A stretch of 64,000 bases of DNA. Source: Zygnema cylindricum (lineage: Eukaryota > Streptophyta > Zygnematophyceae > Zygnematales > Zygnemataceae). Each line of letters begins with the position of its first letter. Position 1 is the first letter of the stretch. Positions 10,399 through 20,840 of this stretch are shown here, piece by piece. Made by a program: the position numbers and the translations under genes. Below the pieces are notes generated by a model that was not told the origin of the DNA, ran no database searches, and was given only the letters and a program-made list of their open reading frames with translations. Location of the stretch: positions 14,045-78,044 of the forward strand of contig JBBHKE010000355.1 of assembly GCA_037447655.1 (NCBI GenBank). The letters are read 5' to 3'.

Positions 10399-10739
10399 GA
10401 TAGGGGAGAAAAGGAATATTTAATGAAAGGTTTAGGGGAAGAGAAATTTTTATTGGGAATAAACTTAGAAAGTGTGAGTGGAAAGAAATCCATGGGAGAG
10501 AGTAAGTAAAGTTCAATTATTGGGGGTAATGGGTATGACATCACTAAAGGGAGTGATGGCATTTATGAAGGTGTGCCTGTAAATGGGCTAGCATCTGGGT
10601 GTATGTTGCAGATTGGAGATGGGGCTGTATGTCTGAATTGCAAGAGGGAATTAGTGTGGATGAAAAAGAGATGAGGTGGATAAAATCTTTGCTCGGATTT
10701 ATGATAAGTCGGATGCTAAATACATGTAAGATGCAATTC

Positions 10740-10830
10740 AATTCTACCTTTATGTACTTAAAAGCATTGCAATTGGTTCGTACCTTGTTAAAATGTGTGA
10801 ATTTACTAGGTCTTAATTTATTCTACTTTG
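10740..10830 (+). mobile_element. Fragment of family-A 3' LTR
   Basis: TATGTACTTAAAAGCATTGCAATTGGTTCGTACC resembles the U3 stretch seen at about 8535-8567. Only this scrap is recognisable; the rest of the 3' LTR has been lost or diverged. Confidence 0.5.
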
Positions 10831-10894
10831 TCAAATAGGCTGTCTAAGTCATCATTACTTGTCATAGTCACAAGAAGACAAAGATAGCCGTATC

Positions 10895-11345
10895 AAAATG
10901 GGAAGACAACCGTAAATCTGGTCTCCTAATATGGGAAAACCGACGTGTTGGAGATGAACCCTAATTTGGTGCGTTCGACCAGTGACAAGAGTCGCCTCAA
11001 GAAGCGATACCCCGCAAAAAATAATAAAAACCAAAAACAAATTTTGCTGGAGTGACAAATATTACAGTGGCAATGTTGGATGTCTAATGATATTTGAGGG
11101 AGGGAGGGAATAGATGAAGAAGAAGAGGGAGAGGGAGAGAGAGAGAACCTCACATGTTATGCAATTTATGATACATTAAACGGAATGTAGTCTGCTTAAT
11201 TTTGTGAGTATCATTTTGCTACCTTTTGTGGGAATTGCAAAAACTGGGGAGTAAATTACATAACTCCAACAAAGGGAGAAAAATAGTGTGCATTAGGATG
11301 GAAGGGAAATGAAGGAAGGGAACGAAAGAAAAGGGAAGGGAAAGG
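10895..11345 (-). pseudogene. Duplicated 3' exon of the RluA gene
   Basis: Near-copy of 3610-4070: [33 protein letters not shown], the intron acceptor TTTTTTGCGGGG (true gene TTTTTTGCAGGG, so the splice site is lost), the CT/GA repeat, and a long stretch of intron. It lacks the C-terminal half of the exon and all other exons. Because intron sequence is included, the copy arose at DNA level and not through a spliced mRNA. Confidence 0.85.
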
Positions 11346-12854
11346 TGTTATTTTTAGAAAGCTTTAGTCCTCTCTATGCCTCAGTTGTGAGGGAGAGAGA
11401 GCTGTTCAGGACTTAAGCTATTTTTGGTTGAGTTCGGTTCAGTACTTACCAAAATTAGTGTGACAGTGAAGATGGGAGTTCACGGTTCATTCACACTTGG
11501 GACACGCGTCGTCACTTGGGAGAATGCGTGAGTATGTCCTCTGTGGACGTACGGAAATTCGGCAGGACCACAAGACTTCATGAAGTCAGTTCTACGGTGC
11601 CAAATCCCCTAATCGGACCGCTGACAGCTGCCGCCAACAAATAGTGACGAGGCGTGACTAGATCACTATCACTTTACATTATCTGAACTTCGATGTAAAT
11701 ATTTGTGATGGAATGTTAGATGTACGGTTGGAATGCCTCCGTACAGCTTAGTGTAGTTTCGGTGTATAGAAGTATGACTTAGTGAATTTGATTTTTAGGA
11801 ACAAATGATATGAAAACTGTACACTAAGTTTTATGTAATTTCATTTCTACATATCTCACAGATCTGTAAGCGGAATTCATTGAAACTTTGTGTGTGTGTT
11901 CCTTTGTATGATATCTCCACTGTGGTAATATTCGGGACGATTGGAGCGTTTTTCCGAAAGTTATAGTCTGTCAAAGTTGTTGTTCAGCCATCGGTATTTG
12001 TGGAAGCTTCCTCTCTTGATTTGTTCTACGATGACTACTGCTGCATCTTCTTCATCTTCAGTGCCAGGAGTTATCTCAGAACAACAGTTCCAAAATAATT
12101 TTCCACATTTCTTCTATTTTACTCCTTTATACCAAAATTTTGAGGCCCCACATGAATCCACACAATCCACAAGTCCTGCTTAGGGAGATCTTTTTTCTCC
12201 CAGGCAATTTTTAGGGGAGAATTTCTCATTTTAAATTCGCGAGAATTTTGGGTTTGAAATGTTTAAAACTGAAAAAGATCAATGTATCAAGGCATGGTTA
12301 AAGGATAAATTTCCATTATATGAAAAATATAAAAAAAAAGTGCTTTTATTTAATTATTTTTGTTGGTCTATCAAATTATACACATAACTTTACGTGCTCC
12401 ACATTATTTCTTATGCATCAATGCAATACTATGATTCTGGAATTTTTCTTAGGCTTTAAGTAATGCATTTATCCAAATGTTTGAGAATATTATAATTAGG
12501 TGGCTGAGAGATAAAAAGGTTAGAGTATCAAACTCTTATAATCTCTATGTCTTACTACATTTCAGTTTAGTTGGTTCTATTAAGTGAAGTAAGAGCAGAG
12601 CATGGATTTTTTTTTTTTATAAGTGACCTCTTGACTAAAAATCAGCTATAAAGTATGTATCATACGCCTAATTTTATGGGTGTGTCTTGTCTTTATTCGT
12701 CTTTATCATTCCTTGATAACTATACTTGTGATTTTTGTTGAACCTCACTTGTGATTTACTGATTTCTGTCAATTGTGCGTGGTGATGGAGGTCACCCTCT
12801 ATAATTCTTCCTTTGTTGACTTACTCTATTTATTTTTTCCAATACAGACCTAGA
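11346..12854. other. Unassigned region with one small ORF
   Basis: No recognisable element or family gene. It contains a short ORF (12031-12183) and A/T-rich sequence up to the abrupt start of copia integrase at about 12855. Confidence 0.4.
12031..12183 (+). CDS. Small Ser/Gln-rich ORF, unknown
   Basis: From an ATG, 50 codons beginning MTTAASSSSSVPGVIS. Coding-like sequence continues after the TAG in the same frame (GDLFSPRQFLGENF), suggesting a decayed N-terminus of a longer protein, perhaps an unrecognised retroelement gag. No domain identified. Confidence 0.2.
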   Translation: MTTAASSSSSVPGVISEQQFQNNFPHFFYFTPLYQNFEAPHESTQSTSPA

Positions 12855-15298
12855 AAATACATAAATTTCAACAAAGTGAAAAGCTACATGAAACTTCAAT
12901 AAAAGAGATAAGAAGTGATAATGGGAAAGAATACAGCTAAAGGGAATTTGAAGAATATCTTAAAGAAGAAGGAATTAATCATGAGAATATTGTTCCCTAT
13001 AATCTTGAACAAAATGGAGTAGCAAAAAGAGTGAATAGAACTTTATGAGATATGTCCAGAAGTATGTTAACTGATAAGAGGATAGAGTTACAATTTTGGG
13101 CCGAGTCTATGAACTTTGCAAATTTCATCAAAAATAGAGTCCTAACGTCACCAAATAAGGAGGATTCTCCGTATGAGAGGTGGACAAGAATAAACCCTGA
13201 TTTGTCTAGTTTAAGAGTGTTCGACAGTGAAGTCTACAGTTTGGATTCTAATAAGACTAAATGGAAGTTAGAGGGAAGAGGGAAACCATGATATTTTGTA
13301 GGATATGATAAAAGCACAAAAGGATACCGGGTGTATGACTTGAAAAAGAGAGATATAATTTTGGTAAAACACATAGTGGTGATGAATGAAGAGAATTTCA
13401 TTGATCCATTCAAATATAATAAAGAAGTCAAAATCAGATTTGAAACAGATCAGTTTACTGACTTTGACTTTGAAGAGATGGAAGATGGAGGAAAAGAAAA
13501 ATCTGCACTTCTACCAAGTGAGAAGGAGGAAAGGACAACATCCGAGGCAACGCCAAAATAAGAATTGGAAACCAATGAGGAACTTGATAAGACACCGGAA
13601 TTGGAAGATAGGGAAGTTGAAAATCTTCCTAAACGAAACCCAACGATGCCTTCCATACCGGCTTCCGATTCTGAAGGGGGAAAAAGAATTAGTAAACGAC
13701 TTCAAGAAAGACAAGAAAATAACAAACTCACATAGATGTCTCACCCGAATGAACTTCAGACATACTTAGAGGCCATAAACACCCCAGAAAGTAGCCGGTG
13801 GATCACAACTATAAATGAAGAAATGGCCTCCATCATGGAAGCCAATAAATTGGATTTTGTAAATTGTCCACTAGACCAAAAACTGATTTGATGTAAGTGG
13901 GTTTTTAAACTTAAATTAAACCCCGATAATACCATTGAAAGGTACAAAGCTAGGTTAGTTGCAAAGGGGTATACTTAGAAAGAGGGGATAGACTACGAAG
14001 AAACCTTTGTACGTGTAGTCAGATTTCCTTCTGTTAGAATCCTTTTAAGTTTAGCAGCAATAGAGGATATGGAAATACACCAGATGGATATTAAAACAAC
14101 CTCTTTGCACGAGGAGTTGGAAGAAGAATTTACATGAGGCAACCGGAAGGATTCGTGGAAAGTTGGGAAGAAAGCAAGGTTTGCAAATTGATAAAATCAC
14201 TCTATGGGCTTAAACAAGCCCCGCGACTGTGGAATATAAAACTGGACGAATTTTTTACCGGTTTGGGGTATATCAGAATTAGTTCAGATCACTCAATATA
14301 TTTATTTGAGGATGAGGATGGAGTGATATTTATTGCTATTTATGTGGATGATTTGTTGGTCTTCAGCAAGTCCTTAGATAAGATTAACAAACTAAAACGG
14401 GATCTTAGAAGTCGTTTTGATATGGAAGATCTCGGTGAAGCAAAGTACATTTTGGGAATTCAAATGGAGAGAGATAGAGGAAATAGGATTAAAAGACTCA
14501 CACAAAAAGAAGTAATCGGTTATATGTTAGAAAGATATCAGATGGAAAAAGCAAATTGATGTACAACTCCTATGGATATGAAAAAAGTGTTTGAGGGGAG
14601 TGAAGAGAGAGGAATTTTGACTTTTAATGATGAGATGGATGAGATAGAAAGAAAATTTATGGAAAATATCCCTTATCGGCTAATTGTAGGCAGATTAATC
14701 TATTTTATGAGCTGTGCCCGTTTGGACATAGCCGCAGCTGTAGGTGTCCTTCGTAGAAATCTAAATGAACAAAGAAAGAGAGACTAGGAGGCTGCCAAAA
14801 AGGTGATAAGGTATTTGGTGGGGACAAGAGAATTATGGTTGCATTTGGGAGGGGAGCACACTAACATCACCACGTGGATTGATGCCAATTATGGGATGTG
14901 CCTTTAAGGCGGTGTACAATTAGATATGTGTTGCCAATTGGATCTGGTACATGTTGTTGGAGTAGCAAGCAACAAAAAGAAGTTGCTCAGTCCACTATGG
15001 AGGCTGAATACATGGTTACCTGTGTTGCAACCAAAGAATTAATGTGGTTTAAATCTATTCTTGAAGAACTTAGTTTCATGAAGTCTGGAACTCAAAATGT
15101 TTTTTGTGATAATGAAGCTGCTGTCTCTATTGCAGCTAATCCGAAACATCACTTCAAAGCTAAACATATGGATATTAGACTAAGCTTTGTCAAAGAGAAG
15201 GTAAAAAATAAAATAATTAAACTAGTTCATAAAACAGATAAAGAAATGATTGCAGTCATGATAACAAGACCAGTGCCTTCCCCTAAGTTGATTTTTTG
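12855..15298 (+). pseudogene. Copia element 'D' pol remnant (integrase-RT-RNase H)
   Basis: 5'-truncated within integrase. Recognisable in order: integrase core (SDNGKEY-like, EQNGVAKRVNRT), the integrase C-terminal GKP..FVGYDKSTKGYRVYDLKK block, linker with NPTMPSIPASD, RT (WVFKLKLNPDNTIERYKARLV, YGLKQAPRLW, IAIYVDDLLV), connection domain, and RNase H (QSTMEAEYM, FCDNEAAVSIAANPKHHFKAKHMDIRLSF). The integrase Glu of the D35E triad is Lys (NGVAKR), as in element B. Many stops (for example 13029, 13290, 13977) and a frameshift at about 14124. Followed by a polypurine tract and the 3' LTR. Confidence 0.88.
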
Positions 15299-15335
15299 AA
15301 GAGAAAACTGTGGATTTAAACTAAAAAGTGATTAG

Positions 15336-15348
15336 GAATTAAGGGGAG
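15336..15348 (+). other. Polypurine tract of element D
   Basis: GGAATTAAGGGGAG directly before the LTR's TG; this is the plus-strand primer site. The same AAGGGGAG core precedes the LTRs at 24121 and 41137. Confidence 0.8.
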
Positions 15349-16235
15349 TGTTGAAAAGAGGTAATTAATAGTTCACTTCTCTAATTTATTTTCAATTTAA
15401 AGAGAGAGAGTGAGGATCAAAGGCACGCCATTGCTGCCGCGATATTTAGAAAGTGGCAGAGTTAGAAGTAGAGGATATTTTCCAAAATAATGCTTAGGTC
15501 CAGATTTGAACCTGGGTTTCTGGACCTCTATATAGTCGTACGTCTTAACCACTAAGGCATTATTGAAACGATACACGTGACGGGTTTCAAAGATATATAA
15601 ACATTAACGTGACAGCTAATTAACACCAGACTAACAAAGAGAAACAATTCATGCATGTACGCGAATCTGAACCGTGTAAAATAGGTTTTTGATCGGACGG
15701 CCGGCATTATAGCCGCCACGCGAAGTGAGATTTTGGCGGCATACAAAGATAGCGTCACGCGATGCCACGTGGCGCCACATTATTTGATATTAGAAAAGAC
15801 GAGAGGAGGAACCAAGGCTTCTGATTTGACAGGTGTCACCTTGTAGACCTTGTTGTACAATGGTTGTACAATAAGTACATCGCCCATTGAACCCTCTTAT
15901 ACTATATAGTGTTCCTATTGGACTAGGGTTTAGTAGTAGGTAGTTGTGAGTAGGCACACCAAGACATAGTGATGTTTAGGGACCTCTCTCTAAGGGAGCT
16001 TGTAACTATAAAGGTCATCTTTGACCAACCATAACTTACTACTCAAGGAGCAAATTAAGTGATTATTTTTGCGTTTGACTCAGGAGAGTCTTGTCCTCAC
16101 AGAGGTGAGGGTGGTCAAAAAACTTTTGTGTCTGGGCAGGGCTTATTCAGTGGGAAATTGGAAAGGGAAAATATTATCCTAGAGGCTTTATATAGACTGC
16201 TCATTCTGTGGGTCAATAGAGACCACATAATTTCA
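15349..16235 (+). mobile_element. Element D 3' LTR (family C)
   Basis: Starts TGTTGAAAAG after the polypurine tract and ends ...TAATTTCA. It carries the antisense tRNA-like unit (15484-15564), GTAC words at conserved 11 and 9 bp spacing near 15856-15880, and the U5-type blocks GATTATTTTTGCGTTTGACTC and CTTGTCCTCACAGAGG shared with R1. No matching 5' LTR survives. Confidence 0.82.
15484..15564 (-). ncRNA. Antisense tRNA-like pol III unit in LTR C
   Basis: The most tRNA-like copy. On the minus strand it has an 8-bp acceptor-type stem (AATAATGC/GCATTATT), a D-arm CTTA-GTGGT-TAAG inside the A-box-like TTAGTGGTTAAGAC, and a B-box with canonical loop GGTTCAAATCT. A TTTT run directly follows the 3' strand of the stem. 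Total about 79 nt. No convincing anticodon arm, so it is probably not a functional tRNA. Confidence 0.6.
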
Positions 16236-16941
16236 TGGTGGAATAAAATACAAAGGAGATCAAAGCAAATAATCCCTGGATCATAGGAATAATCGATAAC
16301 TAGCTTCGTAATGTCACTCGTTGCACATCTTCGAAATGAATTTGGGGAGTTACTCGCGACGACTCACAAGCTTTTAGGAATGACAGCATGAATCAAGCTG
16401 GGCATATCACTCATGACCAATATCTACCAAGACGGCACATCGATGGAGGCTTACACCTCACATTAAGCTTACCTCTTGGCCGAAGCAGATGTTGTTGGCT
16501 TCATCCTTCCGATGGACACCAAGATCACACTTCTCATGCTGTCCTTACCGTTGAGTACAAACTTATACTCACGTGGCTTGATCGATTGGACCCACGACTT
16601 TGAAGTGGAATGAGATTGTTGAAGCTCTCTTGAAAGACGAGTTCAACACTAAAATCATGTCTAATCGTTAGCTCAATGGAGAGAGCTTTGCGTTAGTATC
16701 TGGAAAGGGGAGATTTCCCCTCAAGGAGAAAGACAAACGAGAAAGTCAAAATCAAGACAAGAAAGACAAGAAGTGTTTCTACTTTGACAAGCCTGGACAC
16801 TTCATCTTTGTTTGTCGCAAATAGACCTATGATAAGCAACACGACATGGTTGACGAATCAAAGCCAAAACAGGGGAAATTAAAAGGAAACGAGATTGTTT
16901 AGTTGAAAGCCATAATGGCATTCACCCTCTCGACCACTAAC
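16236..16941 (+). pseudogene. Outer copia 'C2', gag fragment
   Basis: Decayed gag of a lineage distinct from A/B/R1. Pieces include HLRNEFGELLATTHKLLGM, then WNEIVEALLKDEFNTKI, then the zinc knuckle CFYFDKPGHFIFVC (second Cys of CCHC replaced by Phe) and LKAIMAFTLSTTN at the end. The frame stops at R1's LTR. Removing R1 and one target-site copy joins STTN to NDLMVDTG at 44732 in frame, which identifies this as the gag of the C2 protease/integrase 28 kb away. Confidence 0.75.
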
Positions 16942-17857
16942 TGTAATTTTGTGACCTCCATTGGTCCACAGAATGTCCAGGTTATATGAAGCCTCTAGGA
17001 TAATATTTTCCCGTTTGACTTTCCCACTAAATAAATACCACGCTGGCACGCAAAAACTTTGACCACCTTCACCCCTATGAAGCCTCGACTCCTTTGAGTC
17101 AACGAAAAAAGAAATAATGAATTTGCTCCATTGAGCATTAAGTTATGGCTGGCCAAAGATGGCCTACAAATATAAAAGGTTTTCTGAGAGAGAGAGGTGC
17201 GTGAAAAAAATGTCTAAGTCCTTATATCCTCTCTAAACCCCCTAGTACTACTGTACTCAACCAATCACAAGATTGTAAAGTACATGAAGTACAGCCGTAG
17301 CTGAAATTCTTTCACGGGCATAGTACGGCATGGTCGTCCCGCTGGCGTCGATCAGTTCCTGAGCCATGGTCGCTCTTCTTGTAATATCCGCCGTCCTCTT
17401 AAGGATTGCCACGTGTTATCTGTCAACATTGGCTCACAAACCGCCAAATGACCACTCCGGTGCGTCGTCTTCACTATGAGCCGTCTAATTCGAAATCGGC
17501 AATTAATCACATCTGTTTAATTTCAACGTTGTTTTGTTTCGTAATTCGCGAAGTGGAGTATGTAGATTGGTACCGTTTTTAAATACGAAACACAACCATT
17601 GCATTTAACGTTTAATCAAGACCTAACAGATAAGGCGCACGGCTACGCCGTACGGTGGTCATCCAGTAGGTCATACGATCAAATCTTAGTCTCGGCGTCT
17701 AACTTTTGAAAATACATATGCCTCTTGCTCCCTTTGTCTTCTAGACTTTTTAAGGTAGCCATGGCTCTCTTTGTGACCTCAGTGACTATAAGAACTGCGA
17801 AGATTTAAAAACCTTCATAGAACAAAAGACAAAAAATAGAAAATAACTTTTTCAACA
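16942..17857 (-). mobile_element. R1 copia 3' LTR (reverse orientation)
   Basis: In element sense it starts TGTTGAAAAAG after a decayed purine tract and ends AAAATTACA. The 5-bp flank CTAAC (16937-16941) pairs with ATAAC (44727-44731), one mismatch, at the far LTR. Contains the tRNA-like unit (17621-17707, + strand, hence antisense to R1). Confidence 0.85.
17621..17707 (+). ncRNA. tRNA-like pol III unit in R1 3' LTR
   Basis: A-box-like CCTAACAGATAAGGCGC (compare ...GGATAAGGCGC of tRNA-Arg), B-box-like CGATCAAATCT at 17676-17686, TTTT at 17704-17707. Confidence 0.5.
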
Positions 17858-17870
17858 CTCCTCTTATATT

Positions 17871-18700
17871 CTAATCTATCTTTTGCTTCAGTCCACACTT
17901 CTCCCTACAAATTACCAACTTGGGAGAAGGCACAAGTTTAGTCATCATATCTGCTACCATCTCCCCATCTGGTCTATATTCCAAACTAATTATTTTATTC
18001 TCAACCTTCTCTCTAACAAAGCTTAATAGGATATCCATATGCTTTGCTTTAAAGTGATGCTTTCGGTTTGCTGCAATTGCAATTGCGGCTTGATTATCAC
18101 AAAATATTTTTTGCACCTCATTCTTCATATACCCAAGTTCTTGAAGCAATGATTTCACCCACATCAATTCTTTCATAGCCGAGCAAGAGGCCATATACTC
18201 ATCCCCTATGGTGGAAAGAGCAATCACCTTTTTTTGCTTGCTGCTCCAACAACAAGCCCCATTCTCAATATACAACACATACTTAGAAGTTTACCTCCTC
18301 AATGGAGCATCCCCATATATGGCATCTCTCCAAGTGGTGATGTCAGTATTATCCCCTCCTAAATGCAACCACAAATCTCTCGTTCATATCAAGTACCACA
18401 TGACTCTCTTAGCCGCTTCCCAATATTTTTTCCTGGGACCATTCAGACTCCTACTTAATATTCCTACAGCTGGTGCTATATCAGGACTGGTACAGTTCAT
18501 AAAATAGATCAGACTACCGACAACTTGTTTGTAAGAAATATTTTGCATAAACTTGCTTTCTTCTGCTCCTAACTCATTATCCAAGATCACAACTCCCCCT
18601 TCTAAACTCCATACGTTTCGTTTCTTTAAATCCATTGGAGTTGTACATCTATTTGTTTAAATAAGCAAATCATCAACATAGATTGCATTGAAAATTATAC
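17871..18700 (-). pseudogene. R1 RNase H and 3' part of RT
   Basis: RNase H (ACCWSSKQ, FCDNQAAIAIAANRKHHFKAKHMDI) and RT/connection remnants (MDLKKRN..., YKQVVGSLIYFMNC). The YVDDLL active-site block is at the right end (18664-18700). About 190 bp between YVDDLLI and the connection domain is deleted. Interrupted at 18700 by the gypsy element; RT continues at 29665. Confidence 0.85.
18696..18700. repeat. Target-site duplication TATAC, left (gypsy)
   Basis: Matches TATAC at 29660-29664. Joining across restores R1 RT reading EDKKGIIF.AIYVDD. Confidence 0.88.
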
Positions 18701-18724
18701 TGTAACAGGGTCAATAGTACCTAG
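18701..18724 (-). mobile_element. Gypsy 3' LTR, outer 24 bp (split by element B)
   Basis: TGTAACAGGGTCAATAGTACCTAG matches the outer end of the intact LTR at 29177. The LTR resumes at 25174 after the B insertion. Confidence 0.85.
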
Positions 18725-18921
18725 TGTAGAAATTAATGGTTTTTAGTATTTTCTAGGTCTGAATAGAAATAAAGAAGCCGAGGAAGTCTACCTCTAACTT
18801 CTCTCTCCAACTCTCAAACTTGTCGCAGTCACTGAGAAATTGGAGAGGAAGCTAGAGCCATGGCTACCTAGGCTATCCTGAGGTTTACGGGAAATTTATA
18901 TTGGTTAGGGGATTAATTACT

Positions 18922-19010
18922 AAAAGGTATGTGCCGGCGGTAGGATTTGATCCTGGTACCTGCCGGCCGACAGATAGTAGATAGCCAGTAGCCTTAGCCG
19001 TTAAGTCTAG
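18922..19010 (-). ncRNA. Antisense tRNA-like pol III unit, B 5' LTR
   Basis: Minus strand: A-box-like TAGACTTAACGGCTAAGGC (19009-18991), B-box GGATCAAATCC (18953-18943), TTTT at 18925-18922. Enclosed by a GCCGGC/GCCGGC pairing. Confidence 0.6.
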
Positions 19011-19385
19011 AAGTACTGTTACATAGTATATAGTACGATAAAATTTATACATGTAACCGTGGGATAAATCATTTAACTATAACAGTTAACGGGATACATA
19101 GATATAATAGTGTAAAAGTACGAATTGCGGTACGGAAAAGAAATCAATACCGCGATTGATTTCGTAAGCGCAACAAATACCGCGCATGTATTTATTACAG
19201 CTACGATCAAATGCCAGTTTAATCGGACGGACAGAATAAGTGCCGAGATGGCCGAAGCCGAATTCGGCGGTTTATGGATATTGCCACATCGGATGACACG
19301 TGGCGATGCTACATTGAAGGGCGGCATCTCCGAGGATTAAAGGAGCGAATCCGGACATTCCACGTGTGGACATTTAGACCATGTC

Positions 19386-19460
19386 GTACACTGTCCGTAC
19401 ATAAAGTACACCGGCAGCTGTACTTTTGCGTACGAAACTATATTTTGATTGGTTTCGTAC
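19386..19460 (+). promoter_or_regulatory. Phased GTAC array in U3 (element B)
   Basis: Six GTAC words start at 19386, 19397, 19406, 19420, 19430 and 19457: spacing 11-9-14-10-27. The family-A LTR has the identical spacing. GTAC is the core bound by green-lineage SBP-domain transcription factors. An ATTGG (CCAAT) lies before the last copy. A promoter/enhancer role is inferred. Confidence 0.5.
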
Positions 19461-19749
19461 ATCAGTAGATAGAGTCTGTAAGAGAGATAGGACTTAGAAA
19501 AATTAGAAGATAGGACCCTCTCTCCTAGAGAGATTCTGTACAAAAGGTCAACTTTGACCCTCCATAACTTACTGCTCAGGGGAGCAAATTCAGAGATTCT
19601 TTTTGCTATCGACTTAGGGGAGTCTTGCCTTCACAAGGGTGCAGGTGGTCAGAGTTTTTAATTGCCATGGTGGCATTTTTATTTGCTGAAACACAAAGGG
19701 GTCAGGATTATCCTAGAGGCTTTTTGAAAGCTGTCCACTCTGTGGACTT

Positions 19750-20840
19750 ATGGAGGTCTCACAGTTTCAGGTTATGGGCCCACCCTCTAGGGTACCAATC
19801 TTTAATGGAACTGGGTTCATATATTGGGAAAGTATGATGATAGGATCTCTATGCGAAAAAGGTTTTGGGGGATAGTGAGTGGACGGCTGAAGCGTCCATC
19901 AAGTCTTGGAATTCCTCCAGGGTTTGGAGGAAGCAGATTCACTAGGAAAGAAGATCCACCTTCAACGGAGGAAATAAAAGAAGGAGAGGTGGTGGACAAA
20001 GGAAAGGAGAAGGAGACGATCACACCAATAGCAATTGGTTTGGTATTCATGTCACCTATTCCGAGGAACGAGGAGAATGATACTGAAACTTGGGACTTCA
20101 ACAATATGGCGGCAAAGCACTTCATCCTACGCCATCTCACTCAAAGACTTGCATATCCTCATTTGCAAATAGAAAGGGCATCCGATCTTTGGATGGCTCT
20201 CATAGAGATGTACTGAAGTGGTACGATTCAGCAACAACAGTTTGCTAATCAGAAAGTTAAGGAGTATGTATACAAAGGGGGAAATATGTTGGATTTTTGC
20301 AATGAGCTTGCTACACTCTTCATGAAGCTACAGAGTGCAAAAAAAGATTTTAGTGAAAAAAAAAAGGTTAACTGTTTACTGATGAAGTTACCTGATGAGT
20401 TCGAGAACATAGTCAACCGTGTGCAGGACTTGCCGGACTCAAGGTGGATATGGAACTCAGTGGTATGAATGATTCTCGTTCGAGAGAATACAATTGAGAT
20501 CCAAAGGGGAGGAAAGAGTGGCGAAGCCTTGGCAATAGCAACTGATTGGAGGAAAAAGTATTCCCGAAAACCGGTCAAAATCTATGGGGGTAGGGAGCAA
20601 AAAAAACAGGTTGACGAGTTTGAACCAAGGGCACCCAAAGGTTTATGTCATTTTTTTAAGAAACCGGGTCACTATATGGCAGAGTGCACTAAACTAACCG
20701 AGCTTCGGTTAAAGGAGGGGCAGACCGGTGGTACCCCGAGAGGAAAGAAAAAGGCACTTGTCACACAGATACTTGAGGCGGAATCCGAGGACGAGGACGA
20801 TGAGCTCCTTTTGGATGAGGAGTTGGAGGCGAAAACTTAG
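19750..20840 (+). pseudogene. Element B gag
   Basis: The start ATG (19750) is 20 bp inside the LTR; the N-terminus MEVSQFQVMGPPSRVPIFNG reads through the primer-binding site. A missing A at about 19856-19860 shifts frame. In-frame TGA follow at about 20213 and 20466. The zinc knuckle is CHFFKKPGHYMAEC, with the second Cys changed to Phe. Ends in an acidic stretch and TAG at 20838, where a Gln codon is expected. The family role is RNA-binding capsid protein. Confidence 0.85.
19770..19784 (+). other. Half-tRNA primer-binding site, element B
   Basis: GGTTATGGGCCCACC, immediately after the LTR. It is fully complementary to the anticodon stem-loop of plant-type initiator tRNA-Met, the internal priming strategy known from Drosophila copia, Ty5 and Volvox Osser. 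Confidence 0.85.

Larger units (their letters stand above)
18725..19769 (+). mobile_element. Element B 5' LTR
   Basis: 1045 bp, TGTAGAAATTAAT...AGTTTCA, flanked left by TSD CCTAG. Differs from the 3' LTR at scattered positions, so the insertion is not very recent. Carries the antisense tRNA-like unit, the GTAC array and the start codon of gag. Confidence 0.93.

Noticed and set aside
15484-15564. Functional tRNA gene
   Set aside because: No convincing anticodon stem-loop and it lies within an LTR as part of a recurring module; kept as a tRNA-like unit instead.
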